Shown here piece after piece: positions 1 through 8,285 of a stretch of DNA of 64,000 nucleotides. The DNA is from Haematobacter massiliensis (lineage in GTDB: Bacteria; Pseudomonadota; Alphaproteobacteria; Rhodobacterales; Rhodobacteraceae). Both the position numbers and the translations under genes were made by a program. The stretch's first letter is position 1. Each line of letters opens with the position of its first letter. The notes beneath the pieces were generated by a model. That model made no database searches. It saw only the letters and a list, made by a program, of their open reading frames with translations, and was not told the DNA's origin. The stretch spans positions 186,001 to 250,000 of the forward strand of contig NZ_JGYG01000001.1 in the NCBI RefSeq assembly GCF_000740795.1, in the 5' to 3' direction.

Positions 1-179
1 CAGGCTCGGTGATCTGTAATGCCAAGGCATTCGATGGCCTATCTAGCGCACCCGCTAGACATGCATCCCGCATATGTCGCACCATAGCGAGGCGTGCTAC
101 ACGGACCGCTCTAGAGCGACTTGACGGAGATGAGCATGAAACTGCCCCATGGCCGCGCCGCCGTCGATGATCGTAATCT
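1..179. other. Left edge, no gene recognised
   Basis: Nothing here continues the relaxase operon. Three short dyads are visible: AATGCC-AA-GGCATT at 18-31, CTAGCG-CACC-CGCTAG at 43-58 and the perfect palindrome CGCTCTAGAGCG at 107-118. In related elements the coupling-protein gene traG follows the relaxase gene; no traG start is visible in these bases, so it lies further left or is absent. Confidence 0.5.
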
Positions 180-2264
180 CTAAAGCCCAAGCCCTCGCTG
201 CCTTCCCAAATTCCACGACACCGAACTGCCCTGCACAACACCCGTAATCTCGCGGCCGAGCTGTCGGTCTATGACCGGTCGCCACGGAACAAGGGTGAAC
301 TCGTGGCTCTGCTCCACCACGGCAAACTTGCCGCTCGATAGCTGGATGGTCCCGCTGAACTTGCCGCTGACGGTCTCACCGTCGGTGGCGGCGCGGAACG
401 GCAGGTTCTTGGTCGCGGCCATGTCGCCGCCGATCCGCTCGATCTCGCGGGCGCGCAGCGTGGCGAGGAGATTGCGCCGGTAGAGCGTCCCGCCGTTCGG
501 GCCGGGCGTCGCGTCTCCATGGTCGATATGATGTTCGCGGCGGCGGTCGATCGCCTCGCGGACCTGTTGCCCGAAGCCTGTCGGTGCAAGGTCGGAGGTT
601 TCCGCCGACATGAGGCGGCGGTCGAGCCAGGTCGCGCCGTCCGCGCCGATCTGCTGTTCGAGCCGGGCGGCCGAGAGGATGCGGATATTGGCCTGCTTGT
701 TGCGGCCCGCGTCATAGGCCGCGGCGCGGGTCACCAAATCGTCGGGGATGCGCCATTGGTCGGCGTCGATCCGCTCGACGATGCCGGCGCGGCGCAGCGC
801 CTCAAGCCGGCGCACATGCGCGTCGACATAGCCATCATAGTCGCCTCCAGGAACGCGGCCCTCGAACTTCGCCTGTTCGAGATGGCGGTTCGGCCGATAG
901 ACGCCGCCCTCGGCGATGGTGGCGATGGTCCGATCCGATGGCCGGCTTGCGGTATCGGCCGGGCCGATCTCGACGACGCTGCCGATCCGCGCGCCCTCGA
1001 TGCGGGCCGGGTCGATGCCGGGCAGATGATGATTGCGCCCGTCAATGCCATCGACCACGACGGTCAGGTTCTCGCCCAGCTCGTCGGTCAGATATTTGTC
1101 GACGACGCGGCCGATGACCGGGACTTCGGGCACGGCGTCGTGAAGCTGGAACGTCGTCGGATCTCGGTCCATCCCATCGGCCTTCAGCGCCTTGTGCATA
1201 CTGCGGATGATGTCGCCACGCTCGCCCAGCTCGCGCAGCGCCGGTTCCATCCGCTCGCTCAATTCCCAGACGCCCGGCGCGTGCTCGGTGGCTAGGCCCA
1301 TCTTCTCCAGCTTGGCGAGACGGCGCAGGCGCAAGGTCCGGTCGCGCTGGCGGCCCGGATCGGCAGGGTCGCCCCGCAAGTCGAGGAAGCGGTTCTCGGC
1401 TTCGCTCGCCATGGCGCGGTCAATGCGGGTGAAGCGGTCCTGGCCGATCTCGGCGGTGAGCTTGCGGCTCTGCTCGATCTCGGTGACGGGACCAAGCTCC
1501 AGCGTGGTCAGCTCGCTTGCTCGCTCGCGGATGCCGTTGGCGAGATAGTCGCCGTTGATGACAAGGTTCTCGCCCAGCTCGTCCTTGCCGCGCACGATGA
1601 CATGGACATGGGGATGGCCGGTGTTGTGATGGTTGACCGCGACCCAATCGAGCCGGGTGCCGAGATCGGTTTCGACCTGGGCCATGAGGTCGCGCGTAAA
1701 GATCGTGAGGTCGGAGAGATCGGCTCCGTCTTCGGGCGAGACGATGAAGCGGAACTGATGGTGGTCGTCGGCGCCGCGCTCGACGAAGGCAGCGCCGTCG
1801 GCGCGATCCTCGCCGGCCGAATAGAGCTGGCCGTGCTCGCCCTCGCGCGAGGTGCCGTCACGCTGGATATAGCGCAGATACGCGGCGGATTTGCCGTTCT
1901 TGCCCGCGCCTTGGACGTAGCGGGCTTTGACGACGACGCGGCGCACGCCGGGCACGCTGTGACGCCAGCCGCCCGACAGGGTGCGGGCGCGCACGAAGGC
2001 CGCGCCGCGTCCCCGTTTCAGGCCCGGCCCGCCGCTCGCCCGCGATGCCTTCGCGCCCTTGCCGCTGCCCTGCGATCGGGACCGCTGCGACGATGGCGAC
2101 GACGATAATGGTGATGATGAGAAGCTCCGTGACGGGCTGTTGCTATGCTGGCGCGCGATCTTCTTCGCCTGGGTCAAGAAGCTCTTGGCCTTGCCGAGCT
2201 TGGGGGCATCGGCGCGCACACGGCCCGGCCTCGGGCGGAAGCGGAATTCCTCGTCGTCGCTCAA
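180..2264 (-). CDS. rlxS: VirD2-type conjugative relaxase, DUF3363 family
   Basis: This 694-residue protein should nick the element at oriT, stay bound to the 5' end and pilot the strand through the mating channel. The basic, serine-rich N-terminus (about residues 1-90) is followed by a relaxase fold. A histidine-rich HUH metal motif lies near residues 211-227 (NHHNTGHPHVHV) and candidate catalytic tyrosines are in AAYLRYIQ near 128-135. The DUF3363 tail is complete and ends in a family-typical RQRGLGL. The start is TTG at 2264, chosen because GGAGG lies 7 bases upstream. It is the last visible gene of the rdfS-to-relaxase transfer operon. Family and length fit RlxS/TraI of ICEMlSym-like elements; the symbol is by analogy. 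Confidence 0.9.
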   Translation of the reverse strand: MSDDEEFRFRPRPGRVRADAPKLGKAKSFLTQAKKIARQHSNSPSRSFSSSPLSSSPSSQRSRSQGSGKGAKASRASGGPGLKRGRGAAFVRARTLSGGWRHSVPGVRRVVVKARYVQGAGKNGKSAAYLRYIQRDGTSREGEHGQLYSAGEDRADGAAFVERGADDHHQFRFIVSPEDGADLSDLTIFTRDLMAQVETDLGTRLDWVAVNHHNTGHPHVHVIVRGKDELGENLVINGDYLANGIRERASELTTLELGPVTEIEQSRKLTAEIGQDRFTRIDRAMASEAENRFLDLRGDPADPGRQRDRTLRLRRLAKLEKMGLATEHAPGVWELSERMEPALRELGERGDIIRSMHKALKADGMDRDPTTFQLHDAVPEVPVIGRVVDKYLTDELGENLTVVVDGIDGRNHHLPGIDPARIEGARIGSVVEIGPADTASRPSDRTIATIAEGGVYRPNRHLEQAKFEGRVPGGDYDGYVDAHVRRLEALRRAGIVERIDADQWRIPDDLVTRAAAYDAGRNKQANIRILSAARLEQQIGADGATWLDRRLMSAETSDLAPTGFGQQVREAIDRRREHHIDHGDATPGPNGGTLYRRNLLATLRAREIERIGGDMAATKNLPFRAATDGETVSGKFSGTIQLSSGKFAVVEQSHEFTLVPWRPVIDRQLGREITGVVQGSSVSWNLGRQRGLGL

Positions 2265-2577
2265 GCCAGCGCCTCCGGGGAAAAACCACGGAAAACCGCC
2301 GAATTCGGGCCATGGTGCCGTTCAAAACCCAGCAAGGCCAAGGCTTTGCACCACGTCGCGGCACGCTGCGTCCAAACCCGAGGTGCCACAAGCGCCGCCC
2401 CAGAACAGTGCAAACAAGGGCTTGCCCCAAGGCCGCGCCAACTGAGTGCCGGTTTCCTTTATCCTGCCCTCCGCCCTTTCTTCCCTTCCTGCCTTTCCAT
2501 CCAGACATGCAGCCAGGCGATCCCGACCTGACTGCACACCGCCGGATCAAGCACGCGAGAACGCGGGGACGCGATGC
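2265..2577. other. Gap between relaxase and lytic transglycosylase
   Basis: About 310 bases with no convincing gene. A 71-codon minus frame (2322-2537) is open but has no recognised domain and no clear ribosome site, so I do not call it a gene. The relaxase Shine-Dalgarno lies at the left end of this gap. An oriT could be here by analogy, but I see no decisive nick-site motif. Confidence 0.4.
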
Positions 2578-3342
2578 TCATCGCCGTTCCCCGTCGTTCG
2601 GGCGGGCGACGAACATGCTGCCGCGCTGCGGCTCCGCATCGACGGGGTCGCGCACCGGAACGGCAGCGCGACCGTCGCTCGATCGCTCGCCAGACTGCGC
2701 GCCGGACACGCTCGAACGTGCGCCGGATGGCGTTTCCGCCGCGGTTCGGATGTCGCCCGCGCGCAGAATGAACAGCGGGGCCCCACGCCAATCGGGCGGC
2801 GTCTCGGCGCGTTTCTCCGGAGCATCGGACGGCGCGGCCTGGCCAAGCAGCGGCAGGAGCGCAGCGACATAGGCGCGGGTCTCGGCGGGCAGCGGACGCC
2901 CCTTTTCGCGATGATCGTCATCACGGCCGGGACCGGCATTATAGGCGGCGAGCATCGCGGCGACATTGCCGTAGCGGTGCCACATCTCGCGCAGATAGGC
3001 GGTGCCCGCGAGGATGTTGTCGCGCGGATCGTAGGGATCGCGGCCGAGCCGGTAGCGCACGCGCAGGCCCGCCCAGGTGTCCGGCATGACCTGCATCAAG
3101 CCCTGCGCGCCGGCCGGCGAGATCGCGCGCACGTCGCCCGCGCTCTCCGCGCGCAGCACGGCATGAATCCAGTGCGCGGGAATGCCGAAGCGCTGCGACG
3201 CCTCGGTGATATGCGCGCCATGGGGATCGCTGACGGATTGCGCCATGACGGAGGATTGCGCGACCGTGACGGCGGGGTCCGACGTGAAAGCCAGCAGTGC
3301 CAGAGACAGCACCACGGCATAGCGCCGGGCGGACCTGCCCAC
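2578..3342 (-). CDS. Lytic transglycosylase of the transfer operon (VirB1-like)
   Basis: A periplasmic muramidase that would open the peptidoglycan for assembly of the type IV secretion channel. Residues 1-30 form a signal peptide with a hydrophobic core (AVVLSLALLAF). The SLT domain spans about 40-170, with the catalytic glutamate at position 66 (AESAGD), the GAQGLMQVMP block and the family motif AAYNAGPG. The tail beyond about residue 175 is low complexity and variable. Total length 254 residues is normal. It lies between DUF736 and the relaxase, the usual position in this ICE family. Confidence 0.88.
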   Translation of the reverse strand: MGRSARRYAVVLSLALLAFTSDPAVTVAQSSVMAQSVSDPHGAHITEASQRFGIPAHWIHAVLRAESAGDVRAISPAGAQGLMQVMPDTWAGLRVRYRLGRDPYDPRDNILAGTAYLREMWHRYGNVAAMLAAYNAGPGRDDDHREKGRPLPAETRAYVAALLPLLGQAAPSDAPEKRAETPPDWRGAPLFILRAGDIRTAAETPSGARSSVSGAQSGERSSDGRAAVPVRDPVDAEPQRGSMFVARPNDGERR

Positions 3343-3527
3343 GCCACGACGCCAGCGTGCTCGCTGCGGTCAAGGGTGCGTGCGAAGCGCCGGCCGATGG
3401 CCGCCCTTGACCTTCGCTGCGCGCGCCGGCCGTCCTGCGGTCGAGCGGGACGGAGGAATGAGACGGCCTTTTCGCGAACAAAGGAATAAAGGCTTTGAGC
3501 GCGCGGGTGACGGGATAGCGCATGGCT

Positions 3528-3863
3528 TCAATCCCGCTCTTCGCGCGGTTTCGGGCGCGTCCAGTGCAGCGACCATGACGATCCGGCATCGTCGTCGCGG
3601 AACAGGTTCGCGCGGATCGGGTGCCGCAAGGCGGGATCTTCGAGCAGCACGGACAGATACTCACCGGCCTTCTCGCCGGTGCGTTTCCACGCCGCGCCGA
3701 CCTCCGGGCCGTCATCCGCGATGATGTGGACGCGGTAGTCCGGCGCATTCTCGGCGTCGGAATGCGCTGCGGGAAAGATGACGAGTTCCCGCTTGAGGGT
3801 GAGCGTGACAAGTTCGCAGGCAAAGCCGGAAGCGTCGCGATGGAATTGACCGATCTGAGGCAT
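3528..3863 (-). CDS. DUF736 family protein
   Basis: A small cytoplasmic protein of unknown function (111 residues) found repeatedly in alphaproteobacterial ICEs and plasmids. It keeps the family pattern: an MxxIGxF start, a middle block ending in GAAWKRTGEKAGEYLSV, and a terminal LHWTRP. An in-frame ATG exists 15 codons upstream, but the start at 3863 is preferred because GGAG stands 8 bases before it and family members begin exactly there. It is one of three DUF736 genes in the window and the only one inside the transfer operon. Confidence 0.85.
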   Translation of the reverse strand: MPQIGQFHRDASGFACELVTLTLKRELVIFPAAHSDAENAPDYRVHIIADDGPEVGAAWKRTGEKAGEYLSVLLEDPALRHPIRANLFRDDDAGSSWSLHWTRPKPREERD

Positions 3864-3931
3864 TTCTAGTCTCCGTGCGGTGGCGTTGGGGAATCCGTCG
3901 GCGGGCACCGCTCCCGCCGATCGGGAAGCGG

Positions 3932-4462
3932 TCAGCGGGTCGGTGCGAGCCAGACGAAGCGGCCATCACCGTCCTCGCCGGTCCAGAGCGGCAGCGCGCG
4001 GCCGACGACGGCGCTCGCGGGGATGGGACCGAAATAGCGGCCGTCCAGGCTGTCGCGGACGCCGCTGTTCATGAGGAAGAGCTCGTCCCGCGCGACGACG
4101 CGGCATCCGCGCCAGACGGGCAGTTCGCGGCCGATCCGGTCACGGTCGAGCGCATCGCCCATCGCCACGCCATCGACGGTGACGGTGCGACCGGTGCGGC
4201 AAACCCGCTGGCCGGGAAGACCGACGACGCGCTTCAGCAGCGGCACGCCGCGCCCGACATAGCCACGCGCCACCATGAATCCGGCGAGCGGTTCGGGCGG
4301 CATGACCGCGACCAGCTCGGGCACGGTGAGCCGGTCAGCCGGTTCGACGGTGTAGAGGCCGACTGGCGCGCTGGCGGTGACGTTCCAAAGGAACCTCAAT
4401 GGCATGTCGGCGACGCTGGTTACGGCGAGCAGCGTCACCGCTAGGATGTGGCGGCGGCTCAT
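3932..4462 (-). CDS. traF: TraF, conjugal transfer S26 signal peptidase
   Basis: A membrane-anchored serine peptidase of family S26 that matures the conjugative pilin in related systems. The 176-residue protein has one N-terminal membrane segment (about 5-25), an SAPVGLY motif holding the likely catalytic serine, a KRVVGLPGQRV block holding the catalytic lysine, and a terminal DSLDGRYFGPIP box. The start at 4462 is chosen over one at 4489 because GGAGG lies 8 bases upstream and because it gives the ATGA overlap with the DUF2840 gene. Confidence 0.88.
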   Translation of the reverse strand: MSRRHILAVTLLAVTSVADMPLRFLWNVTASAPVGLYTVEPADRLTVPELVAVMPPEPLAGFMVARGYVGRGVPLLKRVVGLPGQRVCRTGRTVTVDGVAMGDALDRDRIGRELPVWRGCRVVARDELFLMNSGVRDSLDGRYFGPIPASAVVGRALPLWTGEDGDGRFVWLAPTR

Positions 4463-4977
4463 GGATCGATCCTCCGGCGGCCGATCCATGCGGCATGGCG
4501 CTCGGGCGTGTAGGCGGTCGGCTCCTGCCCGGCGCTGAGCCGGTTATGGACTTGCCGCCAGTGATCGGGCGAAGCGTCGGTCGCATCGAGGCCGAGCGCT
4601 TCCACCGCGTCGATCGCGGCAAGCGCGCGCTGGACCTTCGGCCAGCCATCGAGCCGCAACAGAATCTCGCCGCCGGGGCGAACGAAGGGCAGCGTCTGGA
4701 AGGGATCTCCGCGGCCGATGGCGCGCACGATGTCGATGCGCGAGACGATTGTGCCATGCTCGCCGGCCGCCCAGCGGACGAACGCGAAGATGCTTTCGGG
4801 CGCGAAGCCGACAACGCTGCGGCGACGGTCGAGGATTTGTTCGTAGGCTTTGCGGCCGAAGCGTATCCGGTGCTCGACCCTGCGTTTCTCGAAGGTCAAC
4901 TCGACCAGGGTGGTGAACGGCGCTGGCCCGTCCGGCAGCGGACGGCCATGTGCGCGGTGCGAAGGTCTGCCGCTCAT
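4459..4977 (-). CDS. DUF2840 family protein
   Basis: A 172-residue protein with the full DUF2840 domain (core FTTLVELTF, then SIFAFVRWAA, SRIDI, LPFVRPGGEILLRLDGWPKV). The function is unknown. The family occurs almost only in conjugative elements, between the repA-like gene and traF, as here. ATGA overlaps with both neighbours (4974-4977 and 4459-4462) show tight translational coupling within one operon. Confidence 0.85.
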   Translation of the reverse strand: MSGRPSHRAHGRPLPDGPAPFTTLVELTFEKRRVEHRIRFGRKAYEQILDRRRSVVGFAPESIFAFVRWAAGEHGTIVSRIDIVRAIGRGDPFQTLPFVRPGGEILLRLDGWPKVQRALAAIDAVEALGLDATDASPDHWRQVHNRLSAGQEPTAYTPERHAAWIGRRRIDP

Positions 4978-6107
4978 GACCGGTCTCCATGGCGGTCGTC
5001 CTCGGCGAGCATGTCGCGCAGCACGTCGGCGATGGATGGGGCGGCACCGGCACCACGCCTCGCGCGCGGGTGCGTCAAAGAAGAAGAGTTAGATTCTCTG
5101 TTAGACTCTAAGTTGGCAGCCGGATTCCCCGTTTTGTGCCAAAGGCTTAACTGGGGTCCGTGCGCCCGAAATCCCGATAGTGCTGTGCCCGAAGTCCCGA
5201 TACCCTTTGCGCCCGAAGTCACGAGTGTTTCCACAGACTTGTCCACAGGCACTTTGGACGGATCGAGCGGCCGGATTTGCAGCAGCTCGCGGCGGCCTTC
5301 GCGGTAGATTTCGAGGCGGTAGCCGAGCAGCGATTGCTTCGCGGCGATGCGGCGCAGGTCGAGCGCGAAATCCGAAATCCGCGCCATGGAGCCGGATTTC
5401 TGGTGAAGATGCGCGACCTCGAACAGCCAGCCGTGCGGCTGATGTCCGGCATGTTTACGGGCGACGCGATAAAGCCAGCGTTCGATGCCGCCGGTCAGGC
5501 GGAAGTAGTCCGGGTCGATCGCCAGCACGAGCGAGAGGCCGGTGACGCCGCGATAGAACCAGTCGGGCAGGACGAATTCCATGCCCTCGACACGGCCGTC
5601 GCGGGTGGTCAGCTCCTCCCATTCGTTGATCCAAGAGAATTGATGCCGCCGCCAATGCTCGCCCTGCCGGATCGTCGTGCGGATCGACGTCGATTGCAGG
5701 CGGATGAGCGCGTTCTTGAGCAGGCGATATTCCCGCGCGCCGGTCGCGCGGTCGATCGCCATGAGGAGTTGATAGGGCGTGAAGCGGAAGAGGCGCGAGG
5801 TGCGCAGGCCGTTGTTCTCGGCCGCGACGATCTGCGAGGCCGCCCATATCAGAACGTCGGCGTCCCAGATGGTTGCCATGCCGCAATCGGCCCCGGCGAA
5901 CACCTCGACGCGGACGCCGGCGGATTCGTAGAGGATGGGCGCGGTGCGCTTGGCCTTGGCGAGCGAGAAGAACGGGCGTTCCATGAGATCGCGCTGGTCG
6001 CGGGGCGCGGCGTTGCCGGTCGCGACAACGAAGGGGTCCAGGCGGCTGCGCTCGTTGGAGCTGCGGCGATACGTGTCGGCGGGTCTATGATTGTCGTCGC
6101 GCAGCAT
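4974..6107 (-). CDS. repA: RepA-like replication initiator of the ICE
   Basis: A 377-residue protein of the replication initiator protein A family (RPA, PF10134). The core runs from about residue 40 (LMERPFFSLAKAKR) through a winged-helix-like region (GLRTSRLFRFTPYQLLMAI) to about 300. A low-complexity tail with AAPSIADVLRDMLAE follows. In ICEs it probably supports replication of the excised circle. The ATG at 6107 abuts the stop of the rdfS-like gene (TGA then ATG), so translation is probably coupled. The downstream end overlaps DUF2840 by 4 bases. Confidence 0.85.
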   Translation of the reverse strand: MLRDDNHRPADTYRRSSNERSRLDPFVVATGNAAPRDQRDLMERPFFSLAKAKRTAPILYESAGVRVEVFAGADCGMATIWDADVLIWAASQIVAAENNGLRTSRLFRFTPYQLLMAIDRATGAREYRLLKNALIRLQSTSIRTTIRQGEHWRRHQFSWINEWEELTTRDGRVEGMEFVLPDWFYRGVTGLSLVLAIDPDYFRLTGGIERWLYRVARKHAGHQPHGWLFEVAHLHQKSGSMARISDFALDLRRIAAKQSLLGYRLEIYREGRRELLQIRPLDPSKVPVDKSVETLVTSGAKGIGTSGTALSGFRAHGPQLSLWHKTGNPAANLESNRESNSSSLTHPRARRGAGAAPSIADVLRDMLAEDDRHGDRS

Positions 6108-6379
6108 TCAGCACTCGCCCCGCTCTTGCGGCGTCAGCGGGCGGGCCGGAAAGACCGTGCCGGCGTTTGGATCGCGAGTGGATTTGCGGGAGCCGATTTC
6201 GGTCCAGGCTTCGAGATCGCGCACCGTGTAGAGGACGCGACCGCCGACCTTGCGATAGGTCGGCCGGTGCCGTAGGTGCGATGTTTCTCAAGGGTGCGGC
6301 TGGATATGCCGAGGAAGCGCGCGGCTTCCTGCGTGCGCAACAGGCGCGGCGGCATATCCGCGTTGGGGTGGATGGCCAT
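6108..6379 (-). pseudogene. rdfS: RdfS/AlpA-type excisionase, frameshifted
   Basis: Recombination directionality factor of the AlpA type: a small winged-helix protein that would steer the ICE integrase toward excision. The N-terminus reads normally (LLRTQEAARFLGISSRTLEK then HRTYGTG). The frame then slips: continuing in-frame gives RPIARSAV, while the -1 frame gives the family sequence PTYRKVGGRVLYTVRDLEAW and ends at the stop abutting repA. One G (plus strand) is missing near 6261-6264. AGGTGA precedes the ATG at 6379. It is either a true inactivating deletion or a sequence error; a -1 recoding site is not obvious. Confidence 0.75.
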
Positions 6380-6854
6380 AGATCACCTCTGTTTCGTCGA
6401 TGGATGCCGCTGCCGTCGTGGCGGCGGGCTACAGCGAACCATGGCGAGGGATCGGCGACTGGTAGCGTGACGCATTTGGACTTATGCGCTCGCGGCACCC
6501 CGAGGGGATGTGCTGCGATCTTAATACGCTGAGTTATTTCAGCGGGTCATTGCCCACAGAATGGATTCGTCAAAGACATTCCCGCACGGTTCGGCTGTGA
6601 TTACCACTGGAGCAGAAACGCACTGCTTCGGGGCGTCGAAACCCCTCACGAACGGTTGGTGCTGGCCGTTACAGCACCACACTCCTTGACCTTATGGTCG
6701 GGGAGCCTGTGGCGTATGCAACAGGTTCACCCGAACTAAAGGCCACGGGGCCGTTTCGTGACGGTTTCGAACTCCCCGATCACCAAGAGTCAGAGAGGAT
6801 GTTTGCGGGGGCGCACCACAGACGAAACCTTCTTTACGATGGGGACTGTTGCCA
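6380..6854. promoter_or_regulatory. Divergent control region between rdfS-like and qseM-like genes
   Basis: 475 bases between the divergent excisionase operon (minus) and the small DUF2285 gene (plus). No gene is visible. In ICEMlSymR7A the FseA activator works at the rdfS promoter, so by analogy its binding site should lie in the left part, near the rdfS start. The stretch 6690-6850 is a long leader ahead of the DUF2285 gene with no open frame of note. No operator can be assigned from sequence alone. Confidence 0.45.
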
Positions 6855-7169
6855 ATGCGCAATCCGGTCGAACTCGATCTCGAGGTGGATGACGTAGCGC
6901 CGAGTGGCAACATCGTCACCTCCTACGACGAACAGCACTACGTTACCTATTTGCGGCTACTGGATGCGGACCGTGACGGTGCAGACTGGCGAGAGGTGGC
7001 GCGGATCGTCCTGCACCGTGATCCAGTCGTCGAGGAGGCGCGTAGCCGGCATTGCTGGGAAACCCCTCTAGCTCGTGCGCAATGGCTGTCGAAAGCAGGC
7101 TATCGGCGGATTCTGGAGCAGGCTGTTGCGCGCGCCGCGCAGGACCGCGGAACGTCATCTACGAGGTGA
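6855..7169 (+). CDS. Small DUF2285 protein, QseM-like antiactivator candidate
   Basis: A 104-residue protein made almost entirely of one DUF2285 domain (YDEQHYVTYLRLLDA, WREVARIVLHRDP, LARAQWLSKAGYRRIL). DUF2285 is a variant helix-turn-helix. In ICEMlSymR7A the single-domain member QseM binds and blocks both the quorum regulator TraR and FseA. Here the gene is convergent with the fseA-like gene and their ends overlap by 15 bases, which fits a regulator pair. The ATG at 6855 is chosen over a TTG two codons upstream. The QseM role is inferred, not shown. Confidence 0.7.
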   Translation: MRNPVELDLEVDDVAPSGNIVTSYDEQHYVTYLRLLDADRDGADWREVARIVLHRDPVVEEARSRHCWETPLARAQWLSKAGYRRILEQAVARAAQDRGTSSTR

Positions 7170-7938
7170 TTTGATCGGATAGCGAAGCAGAAACCGATAG
7201 CCTCCACGCGTCATTTTGATGCCGTGAGCGACAAGCCGGCGGGCCTTGTTCTTTTGCGGCCCGATCTCCCAATCCTCTTTCGTCCCCTTAAATCCGAGCA
7301 GCACTTCGGCAATGGCCTGATAACTCTCGCCACGCAGCCGCGCATCCAGCGCACGCAGGGACAGGATATGCCACTGTCGAAGTTGCGCTGGCATCGCCCG
7401 GAAATCGGAACCAGGGGGGCGGCCATTGATGGCGCGCCAAAGGCGACGAGCCGCATGAGCGCGTAGTTCCAGAAAAGAATCCATTGGCAGGCACGCTGCG
7501 TAGAAGGCGGCAGCGTCGGGCACGGCCTGCGGAAGCCAGAACTGATGAGCAACGCCATCGAGTTGCCAGATGCCATGCCAGCCATCGGACGCCTGACGCA
7601 AATCGAGGCCCTCAAGATGCGCTAGCGTTACAACCGGCTCCGCGTCGTCATGCGAATGCTGCACTGGAGAGAGCAACACGGCTTTCGGCTGAAGGCTCGG
7701 GATCCAGAATAGAGACTGTTGATCGGATGCCGTTTCAGGATCGGTCGGAAAATCGCAACCCCCAACGCTGCACGAAGGCTTCCAGGCGCCCCGGGTCCGG
7801 CTCACGCAATCCGGTTAAGATTTGAAACTCGCGCCGATAATCGTCGTGTCGGCGAAGATATTCCCAAGCGAAACCGGCAGCGGGGATGCTCTTGGCAAAC
7901 TGATAGGCCGCCGGAGAACGCCAGTCGATGCTCAGCAT
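7155..7938 (-). CDS. fseA: FseA-type excision activator, two frames joined by +1 frameshift
   Basis: Frame one starts at 7938 (AGAGAGG upstream) and encodes a DUF6499 domain (IDWRSPAAYQFA, GFAWEYLRRHDDYRREF, VQRWGLRF) but ends at 7735 after 67 residues. The second frame supplies the DUF2285 domain (LWRAINGRPPGSDF, LDARLRGESYQAIAEVLLG, VAHGIKMTRGGYRFLL) and ends at 7155. Slipping forward one base on TTT at 7752-7750 joins RWGLRF to PTDPE and gives 260 residues. Position and motif match msi172/msi171 of ICEMlSymR7A, where tRNA-Phe slippage makes FseA, the activator of rdfS. Decay is the alternative, but the site coincides with the known slip motif. Confidence 0.78.
7749..7752 (-). promoter_or_regulatory. 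Candidate +1 programmed frameshift site (UUUU)
   Basis: On the minus strand the codons read CGA TTT TCC GAC. Phe-tRNA on TTT (7752-7750) can move one base to TTT (7751-7749), after which CCG ACC GAT CCT continues the DUF2285 frame. The slip falls in the conserved RWGLRF motif, the place of tRNA-Phe slippage described for FseA of ICEMlSymR7A. Confidence 0.65.
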
Positions 7939-8120
7939 GGCCTTACCTCTCTATTCAGGCTTGCGCGAAGCAACGCCCGGACAAAGAGTGTTCAAGACGC
8001 GTCGTAATAATTGTAGCCGCGCTATCCAGATAAATGGAGCGCATAACGCGATCAGTATTCTGATTAATCTCTTCTTAACAATGCTTGCGTGATTCTGCGG
8101 GCCGGGCATAGCTCCGCGAG
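7790..8120 (-). repeat. Inverted repeat copy A: fseA 5' end and promoter
   Basis: This stretch (fseA codons 1 to about 48 plus about 180 bases upstream) matches 27655-27975 in opposite orientation. Shared blocks are the ATG and first codons, the AGAGAGGTAA ribosome site, a promoter block with TATCCAGATA (8023-8032, plus strand), and an upstream block with GTTAAGAA and GCAAGCA. The spacing is nearly conserved. Divergence shows two backbone lineages rather than a recent duplication. Confidence 0.75.
8002..8034 (-). promoter_or_regulatory. Conserved promoter/operator block upstream of fseA
   Basis: The best conserved block upstream of both fseA copies. It contains the near-palindrome TATC-TG-GATA (8023-8032 read on the minus strand; 27735-27744 on the plus strand at copy B), followed by a CGCGxCTACAATTAT element that resembles a -10 region. 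In ICEMlSymR7A the corresponding promoter is activated by TraR; no clear tra-box is seen here. Confidence 0.45.
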
Positions 8121-8285
8121 CGCGCCATGTTCCGGGCATTGCCGCGTCGCCGATCCGGTTTTCGCGCGCTGCTGGGCTACCCGCCGTGCGAGCGAATGGC
8201 CATGGTGCCGCCACCTCACTGATGTCGGTGCGACGATGATCGAGGTCCGACCTTTCGGGAACCACGCCGATAGCTGGAAGCAAGC

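Noticed and set aside
2143..2550. Small minus-strand protein between lytic transglycosylase and relaxase
   Set aside because: No ribosome site, no domain and overlap with the relaxase start region.
6255..6270. Programmed -1 frameshift in the rdfS-like gene
   Set aside because: A -1 shift would restore the frame, but ACC GGC CGA is not a usual slippery heptamer and no downstream structure is evident. A deletion or read error is simpler.
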